The translations under genes and the position numbers were made by a program. The notes under the pieces are model-generated. The model was not told the origin of the DNA and searched no databases. It was given only the letters and a program-made list of their open reading frames with translations. From Meishania sp964351985 (GTDB lineage: Bacteria > Bacteroidota > Bacteroidia > Flavobacteriales > Flavobacteriaceae): 64,000 bases of DNA. The stretch is taken from NCBI GenBank assembly GCA_964351985.1, contig CAYGPR010000014.1, positions 1 through 64,000 on the forward strand, in the 5' to 3' direction. The stretch's first letter is position 1, and each line of letters begins with the position of its first letter. Below are positions 53,293 to 61,579 of the stretch, piece after piece.

Positions 53293-53506
53293 TAAAAAAC
53301 TGGAAGCAACTTACATCACAACTCAAAAATTTAAAAAGCTGAACAATAATATAAAGAACGTAACCTTTATAATGATTTAAAATATTTATCATCCGATATT
53401 CATTTTAAACCATACCTCAATGTAGGATAATATTCTGGGAAGACCAAAATATTTAACATATTAATAATCAACATACTATGAACTCTACTTTTCAACAATT
53501 GTTCAT

Positions 53507-53543
53507 AAAAAAAGCCTTCCATCAAGTTTATTGATGGAAGGCT
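53507..53543 (-). terminator. Terminator of rplS
   Basis: AGCCTTCCATCAA (53513-53525) pairs fully with TTGATGGAAGGCT (53531-53543), loop GTTTA. On the minus strand it is followed by six or more T, 25 bases after the rplS stop. Confidence 0.93.
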
Positions 53544-53567
53544 GTGTAAGAATATTCGTTGGGAAGT

Positions 53568-53918
53568 CTAAGATCGGACCTCTTTAATTCTCGCTTTTTT
53601 ACCGGTAAGGCCTCTAAAATAGAAGATACGCGCTCGACGAACTTTACCTTTTTTGTTTACCTCAACTTTTTGCAAGGCCGGCATATTTACAGGGAAGATA
53701 CGTTCTACTCCCACTGTACCGGACATCTTGCGGATCGTAAAAGTTTCGGTCGCACCGGTTCCTCTTCGTTGAATCACAACTCCTTTAAAAAACTGGGTAC
53801 GTGTTTTTTCACCTTCCTTGATCTCATAGTATACCGTAATGGTATCTCCTGAAGAGAATTTTGGAAAATCTTTTTTCGGAACAAATTCGTTTTCAACGAA
53901 ATTAATTAATGAATCCAT
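53568..53918 (-). CDS. rplS: 50S ribosomal protein L19
   Basis: 116 residues. MDSLINFVENEFVPKKDFPK begins it; FSSGDTITVYYEIKEGEKTR, FKGVVIQRRGTGATETFTIR and GVERIFPVNMPALQKVEV are L19 signatures. It sits at the 30S-50S interface. trmD lies upstream on the same strand, the conserved pairing, but 141 bases separate them and a clear promoter lies in the gap, so rplS can be transcribed alone. Confidence 0.97.
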   Translation of the reverse strand: MDSLINFVENEFVPKKDFPKFSSGDTITVYYEIKEGEKTRTQFFKGVVIQRRGTGATETFTIRKMSGTVGVERIFPVNMPALQKVEVNKKGKVRRARIFYFRGLTGKKARIKEVRS

Positions 53919-53986
53919 GGTCTTGTTTTAACATTGTATATAAAGCAACGTTCACGATTTTCGTCAGAGGTTGATTTAATAGTTTG

Positions 53987-54016
53987 CAAAAATAGCCTAT
54001 AAATTAAAATCCACAA
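53987..54016 (-). promoter_or_regulatory. Promoter of rplS
   Basis: On the minus strand TTG (54016-54014), 19 bases, then TATTTTTG (53994-53987): exact match to the Bacteroidota pattern. It predicts a leader of about 60 bases before the rplS start at 53918. Confidence 0.72.
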
Positions 54017-54059
54017 GTGTTTTGCCTCGAATTTTTGTTAGGGCAAGGGAGACATTACG

Positions 54060-54734
54060 TCATTCCAAAAGATCCGGACGCAGTTTTTCAGTTCTTTTCT
54101 GTGCCTGTTCTTCACGCCATTTTTCGATTTTTGGAAAGTTGCCGCTCAATAATACCTCTGGAACCTTCATGCCTTTGTATTCGGAAGGTCTGGTATACAC
54201 AGGGGGAGCTAACAAATCATCTTGAAAAGTATCCGTCAGGGCGGAAGTCTCATTGTTTAATACGCCCGGAATCAATCGAATAATAGTATCGCAAAGAACG
54301 GCCGCACCGAGTTCGCCACCGGATAGCACATAATCCCCAATCGATATTTCACGGGTAACAAACCTATCCCGAACGCGCTGATCTACTCCTTTATAATGGC
54401 CACATAGAATAACAATGTTTTTCAATAGAGAGAGCCCATTGGCCATTTTTTGGTTCAAAGTTTCTCCATCTGGGGTCATATAGATGATCTCATCATAATC
54501 ACGATCTGCCTTCAGCTTCGTTATGCACTTGTCTATCGGTTCTATCATCAAGACCATACCAGCCCCGCCACCAAACTGATAATCATCGACCTGATTATAG
54601 CTTTTATCCGTGTAGTCTCTAAGATTGTGAAAATGGACTTCGACCAGACCTTTCTCAATGGACCTTTTTAGAATAGAGGCCTCAAAGGGACTTTTCAAAA
54701 GTTCGGGAAGCACCGTTATTATGTCAATACGCAT
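54060..54734 (-). CDS. trmD: tRNA (guanine-N1-)-methyltransferase TrmD
   Basis: 224 residues of the knotted SPOUT family. It methylates G37 of tRNA next to the anticodon and prevents +1 slips. MRIDIITVLPELLKSPFEAS starts it, DYQFGGGAGMVLMIEP near 52, ILCGHYKGVDQRV near 110 and ISIGDYVLSGGELGAAVL near 130 form the SAM knot. It lies 18 bases after the GNAT gene and before rplS. Confidence 0.96.
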   Translation of the reverse strand: MRIDIITVLPELLKSPFEASILKRSIEKGLVEVHFHNLRDYTDKSYNQVDDYQFGGGAGMVLMIEPIDKCITKLKADRDYDEIIYMTPDGETLNQKMANGLSLLKNIVILCGHYKGVDQRVRDRFVTREISIGDYVLSGGELGAAVLCDTIIRLIPGVLNNETSALTDTFQDDLLAPPVYTRPSEYKGMKVPEVLLSGNFPKIEKWREEQAQKRTEKLRPDLLE

Positions 54735-54752
54735 AGGGCAGACTTAGTCTAT

Positions 54753-55196
54753 TTATTCCACGGACCAAAAGTAGTGAAAACAGTTGGAGTCTTTTTTCCA
54801 GCCCAATCGCTCATAGAGTTTTTGTGCAGGATTGTCAATGGCTGTCTCCAATGCCAAACCCTTGTATCCTTTTGATTTACAAAAGTTTTTGGCCTTTTCA
54901 AGCAATGCTTCCCCAATACCCATTTTTCGATACTTTGCATCTACATACAAATCGTTTAAAATGTAGACAGCTTGTAATGTGACCGAAGAAAATGTGGTGT
55001 ATAGCTGGGTGAACCCGACAGGAGTTCCATTGTAGTTGGCCAAAAAAAGGATACTTTCCCTTTTGTCCATCCTTTCACTAAGAAATAATCTGGCCGAGGT
55101 CAAATCGCTTTTTTGACCATAAAAATTGCGATAGGCATCGAACAAGGGAACGATGTCTTCAAGGTGGGTTTTATCGACTTTGATAATTTCGATCAT
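54753..55196 (-). CDS. GNAT family N-acetyltransferase
   Basis: 147 residues. YVDAKYRKMGIGEALLEKAK near 90-109 is the acetyl-CoA site with R-x-x-G-x-G, and NPAQKLYERLGWKKD is the C-terminal GNAT element. The N-terminal DIVPLFDAYRNFYGQKS and FTQLYTTFSSVTLQAVYIL are typical of small amine or peptide acetylases. It is 18 bases upstream of trmD, but no functional tie is evident. Confidence 0.9.
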   Translation of the reverse strand: MIEIIKVDKTHLEDIVPLFDAYRNFYGQKSDLTSARLFLSERMDKRESILFLANYNGTPVGFTQLYTTFSSVTLQAVYILNDLYVDAKYRKMGIGEALLEKAKNFCKSKGYKGLALETAIDNPAQKLYERLGWKKDSNCFHYFWSVE

Positions 55197-55206
55197 GATG
55201 GAAGCT

Positions 55207-55229
55207 AAAAAAAGCCCCGTGAGGAGCTT
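55207..55229 (-). terminator. Terminator of the 55235 gene
   Basis: On the minus strand AAGCTCC pairs with GGGGCTT (55229-55223 with 55218-55212; one G-U pair) around TCAC, and TTTTT follows. The hairpin begins six bases after the stop codon at 55235. Confidence 0.75.
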
Positions 55230-55234
55230 CTTTC

Positions 55235-55855
55235 TTATTTTGCTTTTTTGTATTTGTTGATTTCATCTTGTAGTTGCCTGCTAATTTTCTGCTCTCTTTC
55301 AAGCGCCCTACGCCTGTGATCCTCATATTCAGACTCCAGTTCCGATAAGTTTGATTTGGCGTCTTGCGTGAGCACGTTACTTCTTCTGAATTTATACATG
55401 AAGAACAAAGTCAATGCCAATAAACCTGCAATAATGGACCAGAGAATAGTATTATACGTAATTTTCGAAACAAGGATTCCCAAGAATGACATGCTGTCTT
55501 TTTCTTCGGTAACCGATGCTAAATTGTTCGTAGTCTCGGCAAGTTTTTTGTTCAAACCTGAAATAGTGGTCTCATGACCGGCAATCGTTCCTTTAAGCTC
55601 GGCTTCTTTCTCATTATAAACTTTCAGTGTGTCGAGCACGTTCTGACGTAGTTTGTCAAGTGATATAGTCCTTACTACCTCATATTTTTTTCCTTCGGCC
55701 CTATAATTGCCCGATTTTTTGTAAACATATTCGAACTGGCTGTCAATGCTTCCACCATCCAAGGTTAGGATTTCTGTCTGTTCCTCTTCCTGAGCATATT
55801 GTAGGTTGAATGCCAGAAGGGAAACTACAATGAAGAGTAGTCTTAAAACTTTCAT
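55235..55855 (-). CDS. Envelope protein with coiled coils and one membrane helix
   Basis: 206 residues. It has a signal peptide (ending about 21, NLQYAQ) and a short beta domain (EYVYKKSGNYRAEGKKYEVV). A coiled coil follows (about 75-120, KLRQNVLDTLKVYNEKEAEL), then a membrane helix (ITYNTILWSIIAGLLALTLF, about 130-155) and a second basic coiled coil at the end (LESEYEDHRRRALEREQKIS). The layout spans the periplasm and cytoplasm. Relatives in this family are sometimes mislabelled tRNA methyltransferase owing to trmD nearby; no such domain is present. Function unknown. Confidence 0.78.
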   Translation of the reverse strand: MKVLRLLFIVVSLLAFNLQYAQEEEQTEILTLDGGSIDSQFEYVYKKSGNYRAEGKKYEVVRTISLDKLRQNVLDTLKVYNEKEAELKGTIAGHETTISGLNKKLAETTNNLASVTEEKDSMSFLGILVSKITYNTILWSIIAGLLALTLFFMYKFRRSNVLTQDAKSNLSELESEYEDHRRRALEREQKISRQLQDEINKYKKAK

Positions 55856-56002
55856 TTATTAGGTCTTATGTATTAAAAAACGATTTAGAGAAGACTAAAG
55901 TAATCCAATATTATCAATTAAGAAAAAAAATCGAAAATAAGGTTGTTTTTCAAGGGGTATTAGATCTTGTAAGATGGCTTTGATACGTTGAAATTAAAAA
56001 CC

Positions 56003-57451
56003 CTAATAGTAAGTGAACCTACGTACTTTGGCAATATATTTAGCCAACCGTATTACCTGATGCGAATACCCGTACTCGTTGTCATACCAAATATACAATA
56101 CTAGGTTATTGCCATTGTCAGATACGATGGTAGCTTTACTGTCATAAATTGATGGAGCCGAAGTACCCACAATATCGGTAGATACCATTTCTTTACTTAA
56201 AGAATATTTGATTTGTTCAACCAAATCACCTTCTAAAGCATATTTTTTGAGCATGGTATTGACACCGTCTAACGAGGTTTTATTCTTGATTTCGAGATTA
56301 AGTATCGCCAACGAGCCATTAGGCACGGGAACCCGTATCGCATTAGAGGTAAGTTTCCCTTTTAAAGATGGCAAAGCCTTGGACACAGCTTCTCCTGCAC
56401 CGGTTTCCGTAATGACCATATTCAGTGCCGCCGCCCTTCCACGTCGGTATTTACTGTGCATATTGTCGACCAAGTTTTGGTCGTTAGTATAGGCGTGAAT
56501 CGTTTCAAGATGACCTTTCTTTATTCCTAGCGAATCTTCAACTACCTTTAAAATAGGGGTAATGGCATTGGTAGTGCATGAGGCCGCCGAGTAGATTTTG
56601 GTTTTGTCAGGGTCATAATCCTTATGGTTTACGCCATGTACAATGTTCGGTACCCCTATTCCGGGGGCCGTTAGGAGTACTTGAGTTGCTCCTTTGGCCT
56701 TGAGATGCCTACTAAGCTCTTGCTTGGTTCTAAAAGCACCTGTATTATCAATGATAAGGGCATCTGAAATTCCGAATTGTGAATAATCGATTTCCTCAGG
56801 CTTATCTGCCTTGATCATATGAACGGTGGTTCCGTTTATTAATAATGCATTTCTTTTCAAATCGGTATCAACGGTACCCATGAACTGACCATGAACCGAA
56901 TCGATTCTAAGTAAATTGGCCCTTTTTTCAAGTGTCTCGGCGTCTTTTCCTCCTCTGGTGACAATGGCCCTCAATCGCAATTGATTACCCTTACCCGTCT
57001 TTGCCATCAGTTCACGCGCCAAGAGCCTACCAATTCTGCCAAAGCCAAAGAGCACGACGTCTTTTGGTTTGATATCTGCGGTTTCATTCGCATTCTGCAA
57101 TTTATCCAATACAAAGGCCTTGACATCATTGAAATTATTATCATCGGAATGGTATTCATAGGTCAATTTACCGATGTCGAGTTTTGAAGGTGGCAATTTT
57201 ATATCATTAATAGCCCGTAGTAACTCTACGGAGTCAAAAATTGAGATGGGTTTTTGAACAAATTCACCTGCATATTCGTGCAGATTTATAATGTCACTGA
57301 CATTTTTATCGATTACCTGGTTTTTGAAGAGCACGATCTCTATGGATTTATCATACCACAAATCACTGATAATCTTAATGAATTCCGTTGTTGCCTTTCG
57401 ACGGTCTGCCTGAAAGGCTAGTTCTTTTTCGTATGATTTTATCGATGCCAT
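56003..57451 (-). CDS. Glyceraldehyde-3-phosphate dehydrogenase with N-terminal extension
   Basis: 482 residues, about 140 more than a normal GAPDH. The first 125 or so residues are a helical extension (ELAFQADRRKATTEFIKIIS, NLHEYAGEFVQKPISIFDSV). The Rossmann start is VVLFGFGRIGRLLARELM near 127-145. The catalytic cysteine is in SAASCTTNAITP near 290, and NMVITETGAGEAVSKALPSL and WYDNEYGYSHQV follow, the standard signatures. It converts glyceraldehyde-3-phosphate and 1,3-bisphosphoglycerate. Enzymes with this extension are a second GAPDH of Bacteroidota and others, maybe NADP-linked and gluconeogenic; coenzyme choice is inferred only. A -7 box TACTTTTG lies upstream. Confidence 0.92.
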   Translation of the reverse strand: MASIKSYEKELAFQADRRKATTEFIKIISDLWYDKSIEIVLFKNQVIDKNVSDIINLHEYAGEFVQKPISIFDSVELLRAINDIKLPPSKLDIGKLTYEYHSDDNNFNDVKAFVLDKLQNANETADIKPKDVVLFGFGRIGRLLARELMAKTGKGNQLRLRAIVTRGGKDAETLEKRANLLRIDSVHGQFMGTVDTDLKRNALLINGTTVHMIKADKPEEIDYSQFGISDALIIDNTGAFRTKQELSRHLKAKGATQVLLTAPGIGVPNIVHGVNHKDYDPDKTKIYSAASCTTNAITPILKVVEDSLGIKKGHLETIHAYTNDQNLVDNMHSKYRRGRAAALNMVITETGAGEAVSKALPSLKGKLTSNAIRVPVPNGSLAILNLEIKNKTSLDGVNTMLKKYALEGDLVEQIKYSLSKEMVSTDIVGTSAPSIYDSKATIVSDNGNNLVLYIWYDNEYGYSHQVIRLAKYIAKVRRFTYY

Positions 57452-57520
57452 TACTTTGGTTAAATGTTTTTATTGCCACAAAAGTAGTTATTTCATAGGT
57501 TTTCGCTGGAAAAACCAAAA

Positions 57521-57554
57521 AAGAAAAACGCCCCATGTTAGGGGCGTTTTTCTT
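57521..57554 (-). terminator. Terminator of the DegP-type protease gene
   Basis: AAGAAAAACGCCCC (57521-57534) pairs fully with GGGGCGTTTTTCTT (57541-57554), loop ATGTTA. On the minus strand it follows the protease stop by 17 bases and runs into six T. Confidence 0.95.
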
Positions 57555-57570
57555 TTGAGCTCAAAACTTT

Positions 57571-58968
57571 TTATTGAAAGATAAGTCTTTCTCTTTCTCC
57601 ATTTTCATTGACCATCGTTATTACGGTCTTTCCGTATCTAGAAATCTGTCCGAACAGGTCATAGGCTTCTTGAATATCATTTATTTCCTCATTATCGACG
57701 GATAATAAAACTTTGCCTTCGAGACCATAATCATTATATAATTCAGGAACGTCTACAATTTTGACTCCTTTCTCAACCTTAAACTTTTTCTTGTCACCTT
57801 CGGTCAAGTCCTTAACGGTAAGTCCCATTACAGGTACCTCCAAAGTTTGTTTTTTCTTCAAGGTGACCATAACTTCTTTGATATCTCCATCTCGTTCAAA
57901 AGCAACATTGATTCTATCACCAGGTCTTTTGGAAGAAATATACCCATTGAGTTCGGCAAACTTTCGAACCTTAATATTGTCTACTTGTTTTATGATATCG
58001 CCTTCAACGAAGCCCGCATCCATAGCTCCGGAACCATCTTCGACGTAGGCTACAAAAACACCATCGATATCGTTGACTCCTTTTTCGATGGCAACCTTTG
58101 TGTTTAGTGGAATTGAAGAAATACCTAAAAAGGCCTTCTGCACATTACCGTATTCCATGATATCGTCGACCACTTTTTTGGCAATGTTGCTGGGTACGGC
58201 AAAAGAATACCCCACATAGGATCCTGTTCGTGAGGTAATGGCCGTATTGATTCCAATTAAATCTCCATTGGTATTTACCAACGCACCACCACTGTTTCCT
58301 GGATTTACGGCCGCATCGGTCTGTATGAAGGATTGACTTCTTCTAGGATCAAGATTTCTCGCCTTTGCACTTACAATTCCCGCCGTTACGGTAGAGGTAA
58401 GGTTAAATGGGTTTCCTACGGCCAATACCCATTCACCGATTTTGGCATTGTCCGAATCTCCGAACGCAAGATAGGGGAGTTTAGCTTCTGCATCGATTTT
58501 AAGTAATGCGATATCGGAATTTGGGTCAGCACCGATGAACTCTGCTTCATAGGTCTTATTATTATTCAAGGTTACCTGCAATTGACTTGCGTTGTCCACT
58601 ACGTGGTTGTTCGTTACGATATAGCCATCTGAAGTAATAATGACTCCAGAGCCTGTTCCTACTTGTGGCTGAGCGCTCTGACCATGACCAAAAAAGAACT
58701 CCAACGGATTGCTAGGTCCGCTGCTAAGCGTCACATTTTTAACGTGTACAACGGCATTCACCGTATTTTCGGCGGCAGCTGTAAAATCGACCTCATTGAT
58801 TCCGGCACCTTTCGCCGATGTCGGCGTAAGACTGGTGGTAAATGTAGTGCCACCATCGCCATTAGATAAAATGGCATAATTTGTATTTTCGAAGAAAAGC
58901 TTGTAGGCCCCAAGGGTGATTGCACCTGCAAAAATTGCAATCAACAATGAACTTGCTATTTTTTTCAT
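57571..58968 (-). CDS. degP: DegP/HtrA-type periplasmic serine protease
   Basis: 465 residues. Signal peptide or anchor near 3-22 (SSLLIAIFAGAITLGAYKLF). The trypsin-like domain shows the triad: His in NNHVVDN, Asp in NSDIALLKID, Ser in NPGNSGGAL. Two PDZ-like parts follow (IKQVDNIKVRKFAELNGYIS, then EGKVLLSVDNEEINDIQEAY). It degrades or refolds damaged envelope proteins. Start is ATG 58968; an in-frame ATG 20 codons upstream would spoil the signal. Complete. Confidence 0.93.
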   Translation of the reverse strand: MKKIASSLLIAIFAGAITLGAYKLFFENTNYAILSNGDGGTTFTTSLTPTSAKGAGINEVDFTAAAENTVNAVVHVKNVTLSSGPSNPLEFFFGHGQSAQPQVGTGSGVIITSDGYIVTNNHVVDNASQLQVTLNNNKTYEAEFIGADPNSDIALLKIDAEAKLPYLAFGDSDNAKIGEWVLAVGNPFNLTSTVTAGIVSAKARNLDPRRSQSFIQTDAAVNPGNSGGALVNTNGDLIGINTAITSRTGSYVGYSFAVPSNIAKKVVDDIMEYGNVQKAFLGISSIPLNTKVAIEKGVNDIDGVFVAYVEDGSGAMDAGFVEGDIIKQVDNIKVRKFAELNGYISSKRPGDRINVAFERDGDIKEVMVTLKKKQTLEVPVMGLTVKDLTEGDKKKFKVEKGVKIVDVPELYNDYGLEGKVLLSVDNEEINDIQEAYDLFGQISRYGKTVITMVNENGERERLIFQ

Positions 58969-59084
58969 AATTTTTAAATGTATTTGGATTATCAAATGTT
59001 GACAACGTAAAATTAACTGTTTTTGCATCTCAGATTTGTAGTTTAACGAGTTTTTAACTGCTAAAAATTCCTTAAATAAAGTCC

Positions 59085-59092
59085 TATCTTTG
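59085..59092 (+). promoter_or_regulatory. Candidate -7 box for dapF
   Basis: TATCTTTG matches TAnnTTTG exactly and lies 14 bases before the dapF start; no TTG stands at the expected -33 distance, so the call is moderate. Confidence 0.4.
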
Positions 59093-59105
59093 TGGTTCTA
59101 TTTTA

Positions 59106-59885
59106 ATGATGAAACTTACTTTTTATAAATATCAGGGTACGGGAAACGACTTTGTAATGGTCGATAATCGTACTGAATTTTTCCCCAAAAACGATACCAA
59201 AATGGTCTCTTTTTTGTGCGATAGAAAATTTGGCATTGGTGCTGATGGTCTTATACTATTACAAAATGACGAAATGTCAGATTTTAGAATGATCTATTAT
59301 AATTCTGACGGTAACGAGGGTAGCATGTGTGGTAACGGTGGAAGATGTGCAATGGCCTTTGCCAATTATTTAGGAATTGTTTCAAGTCAAGCTACTTTCA
59401 ATGCCATTGACGGACTACACAAGGCTACAATAGAGCAGGAAGAGGTCAGCCTTCAAATGCAAGATGTGGAAGAAATCAAGACTAAGCCCAAAGCCCTATT
59501 TTTGGATACGGGATCTCCGCATCATGTTCAGATCGTGGATAAACTGGAATTATTTAAAGTATTCGAAGAAGGAAAAAAAATACGGTACGGACTTTATGGA
59601 CAAAAAGGGAGCAATATCAATTTTGTAAAACAAGAAGATGATGGGACTTTTTCCATACGCACCTACGAACGGGGTGTAGAGAACGAAACCCTGTCATGCG
59701 GTACCGGAGTCACCGCGGTGGCCTTAGCGATGCACAACTCGGGAAAAACGGTGAGCCAAACTATTACCATACATACACTTGGCGGAAATCTCCAGGTCAC
59801 TTTTGACGTTGTAAATGAAAAGTATCGGAATATTTTTTTAATCGGACCTGCAAAACAGGTCTTTAAGGGTGATATAGATTGTTGA
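59106..59885 (+). CDS. dapF: Diaminopimelate epimerase
   Basis: 259 residues. Turns LL- into meso-diaminopimelate for lysine and peptidoglycan. The two catalytic cysteines are in GSMCGNGGRCAMAF (Cys about 74) and TLSCGTGVTAVALA (Cys about 199), with GTGNDFVMVDN at the start. The first of two adjacent ATG codons is used, but the second is possible. It overlaps the next gene by seven bases; mltG follows, so cell wall genes cluster here. Confidence 0.96.
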   Translation: MMKLTFYKYQGTGNDFVMVDNRTEFFPKNDTKMVSFLCDRKFGIGADGLILLQNDEMSDFRMIYYNSDGNEGSMCGNGGRCAMAFANYLGIVSSQATFNAIDGLHKATIEQEEVSLQMQDVEEIKTKPKALFLDTGSPHHVQIVDKLELFKVFEEGKKIRYGLYGQKGSNINFVKQEDDGTFSIRTYERGVENETLSCGTGVTAVALAMHNSGKTVSQTITIHTLGGNLQVTFDVVNEKYRNIFLIGPAKQVFKGDIDC

Positions 59886-60403
59886 CACTAAAAGGCGAAT
59901 ATATATATTTAAGGGCTCTTGAGCCCGATGATCTCGAATTTTTGTACCAATTGGAGAACAATACGGCAATTTGGGAAATCAGTAATACGGTGGCTCCTTT
60001 TTCCAAACACGTGCTAAAACTCTATCTAGATAATGCACATCGTGATATCTTTGATGTCAAACAGTTACGATTATGTATCTGTAACCTCAAGAATAATGTT
60101 GTTGGCCTTATAGACCTTTTTGATTTCGACCCAAAAAACCACCGAGCAGGTCTTGGTCTTGTTATTCTTGAAGAAAAAGAGCGTAATAAAGGGGTAGGGG
60201 CAGAGGCCATCACCTTACTTGAAGATTATGCTTTCTCCGCACTACAACTACATCAGATTTATGCCAATGTGATGGAAGATAATGCCGCTAGTATCCATTT
60301 ATTTAAAAAGCTTGGGTTTCACGAGGTCGGTGCCAAGGAAGACTGGATCTACTCGAACGGTGGCTATAAAAATGAACTATTGTTCCAAAAAATAAAACCC
60401 TGA
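59879..60403 (+). CDS. GNAT family N-acetyltransferase, RimJ/RimL-like
   Basis: 174 residues from a TTG at 59879 that overlaps the dapF stop; another TTG directly follows, and no ATG fits. LKGEYIYLRALEPDDLEFLY is a standard RimL-type opening, LEEKERNKGVGAEAITLLED the acetyl-CoA loop (R-N-K-G-V-G), and NAASIHLFKKLGFHEVG the end. The substrate is open. It is translated together with dapF and mltG, the latter starting with a TGATG overlap at its end. Confidence 0.88.
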   Translation: MLTLKGEYIYLRALEPDDLEFLYQLENNTAIWEISNTVAPFSKHVLKLYLDNAHRDIFDVKQLRLCICNLKNNVVGLIDLFDFDPKNHRAGLGLVILEEKERNKGVGAEAITLLEDYAFSALQLHQIYANVMEDNAASIHLFKKLGFHEVGAKEDWIYSNGGYKNELLFQKIKP

Positions 60404-61446
60404 TGTATATCAAAAGAATTATATTGATTGTGGTACTCTTAGGTTTGGTAGTTGGCGGCTTTTTTGCCTACACCGTCTACGATGCCATATTCTCGCCGAA
60501 TACGAAATTCAACAATGACGAAGCGTTCGTCTATATTCCTTCGGATGCTGCTTTCGATGAAGTACAACGAACACTCGTTCCATTATTGGAAGATATGGAT
60601 TCTTTCGAAAAAGTGGCCGAAAGAAAAGGATATATAAGGAATATCAAAGGTGGAAAATATGCCATTAAAAAGGGAATGAACAATAATGATATTATTAATT
60701 CCCTAAGAGCTAATAATGTTCCGGTCAAAGTGGCATTCAATAATCAGGAAACCCTGAAAGATCTTGCCGGACGTATAGCAGGTCAAATTGAAGCAGATAG
60801 TTTGAGCTTGTTGGCATCCTTCGAAGATCCCTCCTTCTTAGAAAACAATGGTTTCAACGACGATAATAAATTGAGTATGTATTTGCCGAACAGCTATGAA
60901 TTTTTTTGGAATACTTCGGCCGAAAAGTTCAGGGATCGCATGTTGACCGAATACAAGCGTTTTTGGAACGAAGAGCGTCTTAACAAGGCAAAGGAAATGG
61001 GAATGACTCCCGAAGAGGTTGTTGCCCTTGCATCCATCGTTCACAAGGAAACGGCAAAAGTGGAGGAGCGTCCACGGGTAGCAGGACTTTATTTAAACCG
61101 TCTAAAATCTGGAATGTTTTTACAGGCCGACCCAACGGTGATATATGCCATAAAAAAACATTCGGGAAATTTTGATACGGTCATTAAAAGGGTGCTCTAC
61201 AAAGACCTTGAACTCGATTCACCTTATAATACCTATAAATACGCAGGTGTGCCTCCCGGCCCGATAACAATGCCCGATATATCGGCGATAGATGCCGTTC
61301 TGAAACCTGAAAAACATGAATATTATTACATGGTGGCCAACGTAGAAGACTTCGGCTATCACAAATTTGCAAAGACCATTGCGCAGCATAACCGCAATAA
61401 AGTGCAGTACATCCAGTGGATAAATGCCCAGAAAATAAACAGATAG
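60403..61446 (+). CDS. mltG: Endolytic peptidoglycan transglycosylase MltG
   Basis: 347 residues: one N-terminal membrane helix (about 5-25), a LysM-like small domain, and the YceG core with the catalytic glutamate in ASIVHKETAKVEERPRVAGL near 220 and YLNRLKSGMFLQADPTVIYA. It cuts nascent glycan strands and so sets their length. YKYAGVPPGPITMPDISAID is another family mark. The ATG overlaps the preceding stop by one base (TGATG), so it is coupled to the GNAT and dapF genes. Confidence 0.95.
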   Translation: MYIKRIILIVVLLGLVVGGFFAYTVYDAIFSPNTKFNNDEAFVYIPSDAAFDEVQRTLVPLLEDMDSFEKVAERKGYIRNIKGGKYAIKKGMNNNDIINSLRANNVPVKVAFNNQETLKDLAGRIAGQIEADSLSLLASFEDPSFLENNGFNDDNKLSMYLPNSYEFFWNTSAEKFRDRMLTEYKRFWNEERLNKAKEMGMTPEEVVALASIVHKETAKVEERPRVAGLYLNRLKSGMFLQADPTVIYAIKKHSGNFDTVIKRVLYKDLELDSPYNTYKYAGVPPGPITMPDISAIDAVLKPEKHEYYYMVANVEDFGYHKFAKTIAQHNRNKVQYIQWINAQKINR

Positions 61447-61579
61447 TCCTTTTGTCGCTATTTTAAGACTTGTTAACTAATATTAGATATTTTTAACACA
61501 AGCTTGAAGGCTAGCCTTTCGATACGAACGTATCTTTGACATGTGAAATATAAGTTTACCGCTATTTTTGGTAAGTCTT

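Larger units (their letters stand above)
52888..53567. other. 680-bp gap between icd and rplS
   Basis: No intact gene. From left to right it holds the icd -7 box, a terminator-like hairpin at 53006-53046, the decayed ORF fragment at 53119-53292 (minus strand), an A/T-rich run, and the rplS terminator at 53507-53543. Origin of the decayed part is not clear. Confidence 0.6.

Noticed and set aside
61447..61579. Possible replication origin near dnaA
   Set aside because: I saw no cluster of DnaA boxes (TTATCCACA-like) or A/T-rich unwinding repeats here or in other gaps of the window. The origin, if near dnaA, is likely outside.
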